From JAFKFI01 sp963795435 (lineage in GTDB: Bacteria; Pseudomonadota; Alphaproteobacteria; Acetobacterales; Acetobacteraceae): 64,000 nucleotides of DNA. The stretch is from contig CAWCHV010000001.1 in the NCBI GenBank assembly GCA_963795435.1, positions 62,001 to 126,000 on the forward strand, given 5' to 3'. How positions within the stretch are numbered: the first letter of the stretch is position 1; the number at the start of each line of letters is the position of its first letter. The translations under genes and the position numbers were made by a program. Positions 8,719 to 16,841 of the stretch are shown in pieces. The notes under the pieces were generated by a model. That model did no database searches, was not told the DNA's origin, and worked only from the letters and a program-made list of their open reading frames with translations.

Positions 8719-9100
8719 ACGGCAATTAGTTAGAAACTTGCAACAAGAGGAGAGGAGGCCAAGACACAATCGATCGGCTGACGCCCAAGGCTGGGGGCGG
8801 GGCAAAAGGTCCGGAGAACCCCCGGTCAACGCTATGAGCCGGACACCCTTCCGACGCTCGACCTTAGACGAGGGCAGCTCCACGACGAACCTAGGTCATG
8901 CGGTATCCAACCCGCGCATCAGAGATGATCAACCGTCGTTACGCAGCCCCGCCTCCTGCCCTGGGCGGCAGCTATACAGACGCATCAACATCGGCAAAAT
9001 CCGGTGATCGAGCCCTCACGCCCGACTCCCTTGAAAACGAACATGAGAGCCCTCACGCCCGACTCCCTTGAAAACGAACATGAGAGACGTTGTCTATCTG
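8719..9100 (+). ncRNA. Candidate IS110 right-end non-coding RNA region (bridge-RNA-like)
   Basis: About 380 bp downstream of the IS110 transposase hold no gene and end in a tandem repeat. Recent work established that IS110-family elements carry a structured non-coding (bridge) RNA in one non-coding end, on the 3' side in the IS1111-type subgroup. This stretch is the right size and position, with GC-rich segments that can pair (CCCCGCCTCC with GGGCGG near 8950). Assignment is by position only. I could not fold it or compare it with other copies. Confidence 0.35.
9010..9083. repeat. Two tandem 37-bp repeats at the IS110 right end
   Basis: Two identical head-to-tail units, 9010-9046 and 9047-9083, each starting GAGCCCTCACGCCC and ending AACGAACATGA. 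They lie where the right end of the IS110 element is expected and have no spacer between them. Confidence 0.9.
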
Positions 9101-9110
9101 ACAATCAACG

Positions 9111-9125
9111 CTTCTGTAACGGGCC
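9111..9125. repeat. IS701-end-like motif (partner at 11088-11102)
   Basis: CTTCTGTAACGGGCC here and CTTCTGTAATGGGCC at 11088-11102 match at 14 of 15 bases in the same orientation. The second marks the left edge of the IS701 remnant whose transposase lies to its left on the minus strand. The first may be the end of another, otherwise lost, copy. Confidence 0.45.
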
Positions 9126-9258
9126 CCCGGTCAACCCTCCTTTTGCGTTGCGGCGCCGCGTCGTCGGTTGCGGCCTGACCTAATCCATCGTCCCGGCGAC
9201 GGGACCTCGCCTCAGGCAGGTGGTGCCCTTCGCTGCCCGATTCCGTGCTGTCTCCTTT

Positions 9259-10292
9259 CTACACAGCCGCGCGTGCGGCAGCCTTGTCGGCCACGAGCGT
9301 CGTTCCGTCCGCAAGCATCCTGTGCATGACGACCGCGAGCTTGCGGGCCAGCGCCACCTTGGCCTTTCTCGTCCCGGCCCGCACGGCCAACCGCGCCGCC
9401 CAGCTCTTCAGCATCGAGCCCTTCACCGGCCGGGTCAGGATGACATTGGTCGTAGAGCGCCGCTCGGACGCCAGCGTCGCCCATCTTCGAGATTCGCCCC
9501 GTAACATCCGTCGCACCGGACTGATACCGTTTTGGCGTGAGACCAAAACGCGGGCCCACGGCTTTCGATGACCTGAACCGCCCGGGATCGTCGATGGCAG
9601 AGACATATGTCAGGGCCACGATGACGCCGACGCCAGGCGCCGACATCAGGAGTTGCGCTCGCGTATTGTCGCGAGCGAAACCCACAAGCCGCTTTTCGAT
9701 CCCTTTGAGCTGGGCGATCGGCGTCGCCCGAGCCGTAAGCAACGTCTCGGCGACAGCGAGAAGCGTCGGATGGCCGTCCACCAACTCGCGGACCCGCGCT
9801 TCGAACGTTCGTGGGGTGGTCGGGCCGATCTTCAGGCCGAAGCCGCGGAGGATGCGCGCAGGCCAATCTCCATATCGATGCGTTTGTTCAGCACCAGCTT
9901 GCGCGTGGTCAGTAGCGCCCGCACCTCCTGCGCGGGTACCGATTTACAATGGACCGGACGGAACCAGCCCATTCGCATCATCTGCGCGATGCCCCGCGCG
10001 TCCTTCCGGTCGGTCTTGACCGGCATGGTCTTGAACGCTGCGCGCACGTGTCGCGTCTCCAAAGAGCTCTACCGCGAGACCTTTCTCCCGCATGCCCGCG
10101 TGGATCCACTGCGACAGCGGCCCGGCTTCCATCCCGATCCGTTCCAGCACGAACTCCACCCGGCGGAGCCATGCCACCAGTGCTTCCGGCTCGCTCGGCG
10201 ACCTTGGCCTCGCGCAAGATCTTCCCGGTCCCGTCCGCGACGCACACGCTGACGGTGTCCAATGAAACATCGATCCCTGCGTAGTGCTCCAT
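9259..10292 (-). pseudogene. IS110-family transposase, multiply frameshifted
   Basis: Minus-strand IS110 transposase broken into at least four frames. It starts at 10292 with MEHYAGIDVSLDTVSVCVA. Then come SEPEALVAWLRRVEFVLERI in a second frame, MPVKTDRKDARGIAQMMR (second acidic motif), LLMSAPGVGVIVALTYVSAI and AVGPRFGLTPKRYQSGA (C-terminal domain), and finally KAKVALARKLAVVMHRML to the stop at 9259. The order and total length of about 345 codons match an intact element, so point indels rather than deletions killed it. It shares the MPGIG/GLTPKRYQSG type with the copy at 16842. Confidence 0.85.
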
Positions 10293-10412
10293 CCTACCCT
10301 CCTGATGCCTGGAGCAGGCTCGTCCCGCTCCTTTTCCACGACACCATCAGTCTGGAGGATGACTACTCACGCGACCTACGCCGCAGATCGCCCGTTACAC
10401 CATCTATGCCCT

Positions 10413-10990
10413 CTATCCGGCATCAGCCAGCACGCAGCCGAAACGCATCCCGGTGGCGATGACGCGATCAACCTCGGCCAGCGCGATCTCGGGCTTGGTC
10501 CGTGGCTTGAGCGCGGCCGCGGGGACGCCGGCCGCAGCGCAGCGGGCCGGGTCCTCGGTCCAGACTTTTGGCAGGAACAGGCGCAGGCCAACCGGCACGG
10601 GCTCCTCGTGGCGCGCCAGGGTGAGCGACACCAGCGAATGGCAGTTGGCCTGCTTGCCAAGTTTGCCACGGTATTGCGGGGCAACGCCGACCGACAGCGT
10701 GCCCTTCTTCGGAACGGCGGTGTCGTCAATCACCAGCACCGCGTCCGCGTTGCCAACCAGCCGATCCGCCTGCTCGGCCAGCACCCGCCGGAGCGGCGCG
10801 TCGTCCCAGGCTGCGCTGCTGACGAAATGATGCAGCTGGTCGTGCCCGCGCAGGCCAAGGCGTGCCGCGAGCGGCTGCACGCTTTTCGGCCCATCGGGTC
10901 CGAGCAGACCCTTCACTTAGAGCGGTCCCCAACGTCGGCGCGTGCTGCGCCCCATCACGTTGAGGAACGGGGTCAGCCACCGATCAAGGT
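10413..10990 (-). pseudogene. IS701-family transposase N-terminal part, stop-interrupted and truncated
   Basis: Minus-strand IS701-type (DDE_5) transposase. The frame reads TPFLNVMGRSTRRRWGPL, a TAA, then VKGLLGPDGPKSVQPLAARL, LHHFVSSAAWDDAPLRRVLA, and the first catalytic stretch VLVIDDTAVPKKGTLSVGVA, up to MRFGCVLADAG at 10413. The catalytic D (VIDD) is present, but the C-terminal half is lost near 10410, where the IS110 element abuts. The element edge is probably the CTTCTGTAATGGGCC motif at 11088. It has cut the 3' end of the XRE gene. Confidence 0.75.
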
Positions 10991-11154
10991 CGTCTCCAAG
11001 CTGCACAGACCGGGACACAGCATATGTTCCGCTGAATCCCAGCCTGATACAAACCACGTCCGTGGTCGTACAAGTGCCAAAGTAGTGCTTCTGTAATGGG
11101 CCTTTCGGTGAAAGTCCCGCGAGTGATCATCTCGTCGCCAGGATCATGCTTCTG

Positions 11155-11607
11155 TCCGTGGTCAGCGCGCAGGAACTCGGCAAGGTTCACGGCCGCGCCC
11201 GGCGCCAGCGGGCCGACCAGGAACTCCACCATGGCGACAGCGCCGCGATTGGCCCGGAGCAGGTTCCAGCGCCGCTCCACGACGACCGCGGGGAAGGGCT
11301 CCTGCTGCGCGAGCATGCGGTCGAGGGCCTCGCGGACGGGGTCGAGCGCCGGCGCCGCAAAATCGAGTTCGGTCCACACCGGGGCGTAGCCCGCGGCGAG
11401 GAGCAGCTCGTTGGAGCCGCGCAGCGGAAGGTCGAGCGCCGCGGCAAGGCGCAGCACCATCTCGCGGCTAGGCGAGGCGCGGCCGAGTTCGAGGAAGCCC
11501 AGGTGGCGCTGGGAGCAGACGGCTGCCGTCGCGAGCGCGAGTTGCGACAGACCTCGACGCTTGCGCCACCAGGCGAGGCGCGCAGGGAAGGCGGGCGGCG
11601 TGCTCAT
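11155..11607 (-). pseudogene. XRE-family regulator with MmyB-like domain, 3' truncated
   Basis: DNA-binding regulator. The start at 11607 (MSTPPAFPARLAWWRKRRG) leads into an HTH (LSQLALATAAVCSQRHLGF), then ELGRASPSREMVLRLAAAL and the start of the MmyB-like ligand domain (LLLAAGYAPVWTELDF, VVVERRWNLLRANRGAVAM). Family members run to about 260 residues. Recognisable sequence stops at about residue 150, near LAEFLRAD, where IS701-derived DNA begins, and an unrelated tail continues to 10984. The HTH is complete. It is divergent from the hydroxyacid dehydrogenase/MFS pair, with a palindrome right at its start. Confidence 0.8.
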
Positions 11608-11608
11608 G

Positions 11609-11625
11609 ACTACCCCTCGGGTAGT
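11609..11625. promoter_or_regulatory. Palindromic operator candidate upstream of the XRE gene
   Basis: ACTACCC-CTC-GGGTAGT, 7-bp perfect arms with a 3-bp spacer, immediately upstream of the XRE start codon (11607) and about 95 bp before the divergent dehydrogenase start. The position suits autoregulation and control of the divergent operon by the XRE protein. Binding is inferred. Confidence 0.55.
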
Positions 11626-11717
11626 TGACCCGCGGCTGTTGCGCCGGCGACGGTGGCCGAGCGGGGCAGCGGTTGCAACGCCGGCACGTCGGCGGTCCGA
11701 CGAGACGAGGTCCGACG

Positions 11718-12701
11718 ATGAAGGTCGCCTTCGCCGGAGCGTTCGCCGCCCGGCTTGTCGAACCGGTGCGGGCCCGGCTCGCGATGCCCTGCGAGCTGAT
11801 CGCCGACGACGACGAGGCAAGCATCCTCCCACGGCTCGCCGACGCCGACGTGCTGGTCTCGATGGGGTTCACGGCGGCCATGGCCGCGGCCGCGCCACGG
11901 CTCCAGCTGGTGCAGGTGCCGGGCGCCGGCCTTGACCGTGTCGAGCGCAGCGCGGTGCGGGCGGGGATACACCTGGCGAACGCCTACGGGCACGAGGCCG
12001 GGATCGCCGAATACGCCGTCGGTGCGATGATCGCGCTCACCCGCGGCTTCGCCCGCCTCGACGCCGCGCTGCGCGAGGGGTGGTGGGAGAGCCAGTGGGC
12101 GGTAGGCGTGCCCGCCCCGCCGGTCTGGCCCGAGCTGGCTGGAAAGACCCTCGGCATCCTTGGCTTCGGGCACATCGGCCGGGCGCTCGCCCGGCGGGCG
12201 GCGGCCTTCGACATGCGGGTCTGCGCCATCCGGCGCGAGGCCGAGGCGGAACCGCCGGCGGGCGTCGCCTTCGTGGGCGGTCCTGGGCGGCTGGACGAGG
12301 TGCTGCGCGGGGCCGACTACCTCGCGATCACCCTCTCGCTGTCGGACGCGACGCGCGGCCTGCTGGACGATCGCCGGCTGCGGTTGCTGAAGCCGACGGC
12401 GTTCCTCGTCAACGTCGCCCGCGCCGAGATCGTGGACGAGGTTGCACTCCACGAGGCGCTCGCCTCCGGCCGCCTGGCGGGTGCGGCGCTCGACGTGTGG
12501 TGGCGCTACCCGACCGCGGCTGGGCCGACCCGGCCAACCACCCAGCCCTTCCACGAGCTGCGGAACGTGCTGATGACCCCGCACGTCTCCAGCTGGACGG
12601 AGGGAATGCTCGACGCGCGCGCCGCGCTGATCGCGGAGAACGTCGCCCGGATCGCGCGGGGCGAGGCGCCGCTCAACCTCGTCGAAGCCTGCGCTGACTA
12701 A
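11718..12701 (+). CDS. D-2-hydroxyacid dehydrogenase family protein
   Basis: NAD(P)-dependent oxidoreductase of the D-2-hydroxyacid dehydrogenase family, cytosolic, 327 residues (typical length). An N-terminal substrate domain is followed by the Rossmann domain GKTLGILGFGHIGRALARR (GxGxxG). The catalytic Arg lies in LVNVARAEIVDEVALHEAL and the catalytic His in TPHVSSWTEGM. The expected nucleotide-domain tail ends near GEAPLNLVEA. The ATG at 11718 follows the XRE/dehydrogenase divergent region. The stop is 4 bp before the GTG of an MFS carrier, so the two are likely one operon that imports and oxidises or reduces a 2-hydroxy/2-oxo acid. The substrate cannot be read from sequence. Confidence 0.9.
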   Translation: MKVAFAGAFAARLVEPVRARLAMPCELIADDDEASILPRLADADVLVSMGFTAAMAAAAPRLQLVQVPGAGLDRVERSAVRAGIHLANAYGHEAGIAEYAVGAMIALTRGFARLDAALREGWWESQWAVGVPAPPVWPELAGKTLGILGFGHIGRALARRAAAFDMRVCAIRREAEAEPPAGVAFVGGPGRLDEVLRGADYLAITLSLSDATRGLLDDRRLRLLKPTAFLVNVARAEIVDEVALHEALASGRLAGAALDVWWRYPTAAGPTRPTTQPFHELRNVLMTPHVSSWTEGMLDARAALIAENVARIARGEAPLNLVEACAD

Positions 12702-12705
12702 GGCG

Positions 12706-14004
12706 GTGGACCTCGCCCGCCGCCTCGCGCCGCGGCTCCCCTTCTACTACGGCTGGGTGGTCGTCGCGGTCGCCTTCGTCACCATGGCCTTCGGCGTGAG
12801 CGCGCGCACCGCGTTCTCCCTGTTCCTGCCGCCGCTGATCGAGGAGTTCGGCTGGAGCCGGGGCACGGTGGCCGGTGCCTTCTCCTTCGGTTTCCTCGTC
12901 TCCGCTGTGCTGGGTCCCTTTGTTGGGCGCGCGGTGGACCGCCGCGGCCCGCGCATCGTGATTGCGGTCGGGGTGTGTATGGTCGCCGGCGGCCTGCTCG
13001 CGGCCTCGGCCATCGAGGAGCCGTGGCAGCTCTACGCCACGCTCGGCGTGCTGGTCGGTGCCGGCGCGAACCTCATGAGCTTCACCGCGCAATCGCTCTA
13101 CCTGCCGAACTGGTTTGTCCGTCGCCGTGGCCTCGCCATGAGCATCGCCTTCGCCGGCGTGGGCGCCGGCACGGTCGTACTGTTGCCCTGGCTGCAGGAG
13201 GTCATCGGCCGGAATGGCTGGCGTGCGGCATGCTGGGTGATGGGGCTGTCGCTGCTGTTCGTCGCCGGCCCGCTCACTTTCCTGGTGCGTGGGCGACCGG
13301 AGGAGGTTGGGGCGCTCCCCGACGGCGCGCCCGCGGCCGCTGCGGGCGGCGCGGCGCGCGCGTCGAATGTGGTCGATCCCGCCTGGGCGTCCGTCGAGTG
13401 GACGCTCGCGCGGGCTGCGCGCACCGGCCGCTTCTGGTGGCTCGCCGTTGCCTATTTCTGCGCGCTCTTCGCCTGGTACGCCGTGCAGGTCCACCAGACG
13501 AAATACCTGGTCGAGGTCGGGTTCAGCCCCGCGGTGGCCGCCTGGGCGCTCGGCCTCGTCAGCGTCGTCGCCGTCCCCGGACAAATCGGCCTCGGCGCCC
13601 TGTCCGACCGCGTGGGCCGGGAGTGGGTGTGGTCGGTGGGCTGCTTCGGCTTCGCCGTCTGCTACGCCGCGCTGATCGCGCTGGAGCGCGTCCCGTCGCC
13701 CGCGCTGCTGTGGGTGGTGGTCGTCTCCCAGGGCTTTCTCGGCTATGCGCTGACCTCGGTCATGGGGCCGATCGCCGCGGAGATCTTCGAGGGGCCGCAC
13801 TACGGCGCCGTCTTCGGCACCCTCACGGTGGCGCTGATCGGCGGCGGCGCGGCCGGGCCGTGGGTCGCAGGCGCGATCCACGACGCGACCGGGAGCTACG
13901 GCCTGGCGTTCCTGCTGGCGATGGTCCTGTGCGCCGCCTCTGCGGTGGCAGTCTGGATCGCGGCGCCGCGCAAGGTCCGCCTGGTGTCCGGCAAGACGCG
14001 GTGA
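12706..14004 (+). CDS. MFS transporter
   Basis: Inner-membrane carrier of the major facilitator superfamily, 432 residues with about 12 hydrophobic segments. GTG at 12706 gives VDLARRLAPRLPFYYGWVVV, the usual N-terminus of the monocarboxylate/oxalate-antiporter-like MFS group. The loop motif GRAVDRRGPRIVI is present in the first half, and LGALSDRVGREWVWSV in the second. It lies 4 bp after the hydroxyacid dehydrogenase, which suggests the cargo is that enzyme's substrate (an organic acid). The gene is intact. Confidence 0.88.
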   Translation: MDLARRLAPRLPFYYGWVVVAVAFVTMAFGVSARTAFSLFLPPLIEEFGWSRGTVAGAFSFGFLVSAVLGPFVGRAVDRRGPRIVIAVGVCMVAGGLLAASAIEEPWQLYATLGVLVGAGANLMSFTAQSLYLPNWFVRRRGLAMSIAFAGVGAGTVVLLPWLQEVIGRNGWRAACWVMGLSLLFVAGPLTFLVRGRPEEVGALPDGAPAAAAGGAARASNVVDPAWASVEWTLARAARTGRFWWLAVAYFCALFAWYAVQVHQTKYLVEVGFSPAVAAWALGLVSVVAVPGQIGLGALSDRVGREWVWSVGCFGFAVCYAALIALERVPSPALLWVVVVSQGFLGYALTSVMGPIAAEIFEGPHYGAVFGTLTVALIGGGAAGPWVAGAIHDATGSYGLAFLLAMVLCAASAVAVWIAAPRKVRLVSGKTR

Positions 14005-14246
14005 CCGCCCGCTCCGGCTGCGGATGTCCTGCGCTCTGGTGCCAGCGTGTACGAAAGGACAGGGTCATCCGAAAGAGCGCGCTTGGGAGCCGGCGTGCAG
14101 CATGGATCGGACACGCCATATGGTCACCGGGCCGTCCCGTGAGCCCGGCTCCGCTGGACGACGTCCGCCACGGTGTTCTTGCTCAGACCGAGCTCGCGGT
14201 CGAGAGCCGGTAGTTTCGGCCCCGACCGACGCGCCCGTTCGGCGCG

Positions 14247-14534
14247 ATGCTCGAACGGGTGGCGCATCGGTACCTTCAGTGGGGGCCGGGGCTGGTGGCC
14301 TCCGGGCCGCTCGCCTCGTTCATCGAGCGCCACGCCTCGGTGAAGATGCTGGTGCTGTCGTTCCTGCTGCTGATCGGGATGGTGCTGGTCGCGGATGGCG
14401 TCGGCTTCCACGTGCCGCGCGGCTACATCTATGCCGCCATGGGCTTCTGGGTTCTGGTGCAGAGTTTGAACCTGCTGGTGGCACGACGCCGCCAAGCAAA
14501 AAAGGCTTCGCATGGGCCCGAGCGACAAGCCTGA
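14247..14534 (+). pseudogene. TerC-family membrane protein, C-terminal fragment
   Basis: 95-codon open frame matching only the C-terminal part of TerC/YgdQ-type integral membrane proteins. It has FIERHASVKMLVLSFLLLIG (the ERHxxxKML motif), then VADGVGFHVPRGYIYAAMGF and FWVLVQSLNLL. Full-length proteins are about 230-320 residues, so the first six or so membrane segments are missing. Upstream sequence does not extend the homology. It is probably a deletion remnant. Confidence 0.8.
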
Positions 14535-14540
14535 CGATCG

Positions 14541-14562
14541 GGGCGATCCTACACGATCGCCC
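14541..14562 (+). terminator. Hairpin after the TerC fragment
   Basis: GGGCGATC-CTACAC-GATCGCCC, a perfect 8-bp stem starting 6 bp after the TerC stop. A second GC stem (CCCGCCC/GGGCGGG) follows. There is no long T-run, so termination is only probable. Confidence 0.4.
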
Positions 14563-15051
14563 GCCCTGCTGATGGGCGGGTTGTTCCTCAATAGCGCTCA
14601 TGGCGAACAATGCGGCAGCGATCATTCTCCCAATACCTGCTCACAACACCGTGGCAGCAACTTACCGCTCCTGCCCTGCCCTACTTTGCGGCGGTGCCGG
14701 CACGGGGCCGCTCGCATGTTCTCCGTCACCATTCCCCGCCGTCGATCAGCGACGCCGCCCCAGCGTTGGCCGATGCGCGTCATGGTGGATGTCTTGCCCG
14801 GCACGGAGGCCGCGCGCCGGATCGGCGTGGACTGCGCGTTCCTCCGGAACCTCGTGGCGCGAGGAAGGCCCTGGGCTTGCCAGGCTACACAGCGGCGCCT
14901 GGGCTGTTCGAGACCACGCTGCTGGCCTGGGCCAAGGCCTGGATGTTCCGAATGGCAGCTGGGTTGCCCGCGGAGAAGGCCGTGCCAGACGAGCCGATGA
15001 CGGGATCGCGGAAGCCGCCGCCGGCCCGAAGACCCGGAGACCAAAGGCGGA
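14563..15051. other. No recognisable gene between TerC fragment and PEP-CTERM gene
   Basis: Open frames exist on the plus strand (for example one ending near 15071 with ETTLLAWAKAWMFRMAAG), but none shows a family motif, a convincing ribosome site or a consistent length. The stretch looks like scrambled remains of accessory DNA. Confidence 0.4.
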
Positions 15052-16206
15052 CTACACGGTCTCCGACGTAGAGCCGCTCCGGCGAAGCCGGCGGATCGCG
15101 AGGAACGCGAGCGCCGGCCCGAGGAGCGCGATGCTGGCGGGCTCGGGAATCGCGCGGATCGCGCCGAACAACCCGTTGGTCTCGCCATTGAGGCCATCCG
15201 AAAAGTAGAGAATGTTCGGGTCGCCGGCCGAGCCGCCATTCCCGAAAATCAGATCCCACAGCCCGCCCGGGCTGTTGCCGCTGAGATCGAGCGTGATGGT
15301 GTCGATCAGCGCGCCGGTCACCGGATTGAAGACGTTGATCTCACTCGCTGCAAAACTGAAATTGCCGACCAGCAGATCGCCGCCAAAATTGCCGAAGGCG
15401 CCCGGCGCCAGCGCGATGCCCCACGGCGAAGCAAGCCTGCTGCCGCTTACCACCTGCCTGATGAAATTCCCGTTGCTGTCGAAGGCCGCGACCGCTCCCA
15501 TGCCGGGTGTCGCGGCGATCTGCGCGGCGCGGCCTGCGGGCGCGTAGGTGACGAAAATCTGGCTGCCGATGCTCTGTACGTTGAACGGCACCAGCCCGGC
15601 GGGAAGCGTCGGATCGACGAACGCATCGGCCCCGAGGCTCACCGGAGCGAACGAGCCGTCAAAGACGTCAACACGATTCTGCGCGCCGTTGGCGGCGAAC
15701 AGCCGCGCCGAGGCGTTGTCGATGGCGAGCCCGGTATAGACGGCTCCCGGTGTGGTCGCCGTGATCTGTGCCGTCGTGCCAAGCCCGCGATTCCAGGCCG
15801 AGATGGTGCCGTTGAGATTGGCGAATATGAAATTGGCCGGAGCGCCGCCGACCATGAATGCCCCGCTGCCATTGTTGACCTGGCCGGTCGGCCCTTGCGG
15901 ACCGCTTGCGGTCTTCGGGATCGTGACCGTCAGCGGCACCTTGCTGACGCCGCTCGTCGTGACGCTGTAGAGAGTGCTCAAGCTCGTGGCCTGGTCCGAG
16001 ATCCAGAACGGGCTTGTGGCACTGCGCGAAACGCCCCACGGGTTCTTCAGCTCAGCGTCGGTGATGACGGCGAGGCCAGGGATATCCGACACGAGATTGG
16101 TCTGAACGAATGGGCCTGCCTTGGCGCTTGAAACGCTGGTGACGAGCGCGCCGATGCCGAGTGCCGCGATTAACGTGGATTTGCCGAGGCGAACTGCCAG
16201 CCGCAT
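15052..16206 (-). CDS. TIGR03118-type secreted protein with PEP-CTERM anchor
   Basis: 384-residue exported protein. It has an N-terminal signal peptide (LGKSTLIAALGIGALVTSVSSAKA, shown in part) followed by mature GPFVQTNLVSDIPGLAVITD. The NHL/six-blade-propeller-like core has repeated phrases (KNPWGVSRSATSPFWISD, GTISAWNRGLG, SPWGIALAPGAFGNFGGDLL) typical of the TIGR03118 family. The C-terminus is a textbook PEP-CTERM signal: IPEPASIALLG, a hydrophobic stretch, then IRRLRR. Such proteins are processed by an exosortase, not seen in this window. The gene is complete and flanked by mobile debris on both sides. Function is unknown; a cell-surface or exopolysaccharide-linked role is inferred from the anchor. 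Confidence 0.88.
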   Translation of the reverse strand: MRLAVRLGKSTLIAALGIGALVTSVSSAKAGPFVQTNLVSDIPGLAVITDAELKNPWGVSRSATSPFWISDQATSLSTLYSVTTSGVSKVPLTVTIPKTASGPQGPTGQVNNGSGAFMVGGAPANFIFANLNGTISAWNRGLGTTAQITATTPGAVYTGLAIDNASARLFAANGAQNRVDVFDGSFAPVSLGADAFVDPTLPAGLVPFNVQSIGSQIFVTYAPAGRAAQIAATPGMGAVAAFDSNGNFIRQVVSGSRLASPWGIALAPGAFGNFGGDLLVGNFSFAASEINVFNPVTGALIDTITLDLSGNSPGGLWDLIFGNGGSAGDPNILYFSDGLNGETNGLFGAIRAIPEPASIALLGPALAFLAIRRLRRSGSTSETV

Positions 16207-16403
16207 GTGTCATCTCCCCTGAATGCCGCATCTCGGATCACGGCTAAACAACGACGCTGCCGTGCATGGGCGAGTTGACGCACTCTCCGACCGCCTATTC
16301 CACCAGGATTCCATTCCACCGCAGAGGATCACGCGACCGTCATTCGCGCCCCGGCCTCCATCCCCACCGAGTTAAGCCGTCCGTCAGATCACGTCAAGAC
16401 TTC

Positions 16404-16519
16404 GACACATCAACCTCACGGGCGACTACCTCTGGGGCGCGGACGGCAGCCTGAGGCCGGACGGGCTCAGGCCGCTGCGCAACCTGGGAACGCCGGCAAC
16501 TGGCGCACGCGCGGGCTGA
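16404..16519 (+). pseudogene. Tn3-family transposase C-terminal stump
   Basis: Plus-strand frame RHINLTGDYLWGADGSL then GLRPLRNLG with a stop at 16517-16519. This is the C-terminal signature of Tn3-family TnpA (HINLTGDYxW). Nothing of the rest of the transposase remains upstream. Confidence 0.65.
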
Positions 16520-16841
16520 CCACGTTCCCGGTTCGTGCCGCGAACCGTGCTATCCTGCCCGTTGTCCGATCGCGGGCTCGAACGCAAGGCTTTCGTTCAC
16601 ATCGTCGTTCTCCCGTGAGGCTGTTGCCCGCCCGGTTTGGTCTTCGTGCCTGCCGGCTCCACGGTTGTCTCCGCGGTCGGGATGAACCCGCCGCATGTTG
16701 GCGTATGGCGCGGCGGCCTTCCATCGTTCTTATGCGCGGTCCGGCTGAGCCGACCGCAGCGGGCAGGACGGGATGGCCGACGCCTCGTCCCGGCAGGGAC
16801 GACCTGATCCCTTGGCGGGGAACCTGGTTAGATGCGGGCTG
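16520..16841. other. Non-coding flank of the IS110 element at 16842
   Basis: No gene is recognised. As it lies directly 3' of the minus-strand IS110 transposase, part of it is probably the element's right end (possible structured RNA). The element edge could not be placed. Confidence 0.35.

Noticed and set aside
9010..9083. CRISPR-like repeat array
   Set aside because: Only two 37-bp units, directly adjacent with no spacer, and no cas genes anywhere in the window.
12673..13881. 402-codon minus-strand frame
   Set aside because: Antisense shadow of the MFS transporter (12706-14004) in GC-rich sequence; no motif, biased Arg/Gly/Asp composition.
14150..14215. Minus-strand LDRELGLSKNTVADVVQR, resembling a transposase HTH
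   Set aside because: Too short and without any other part of a transposase around it; could be chance.
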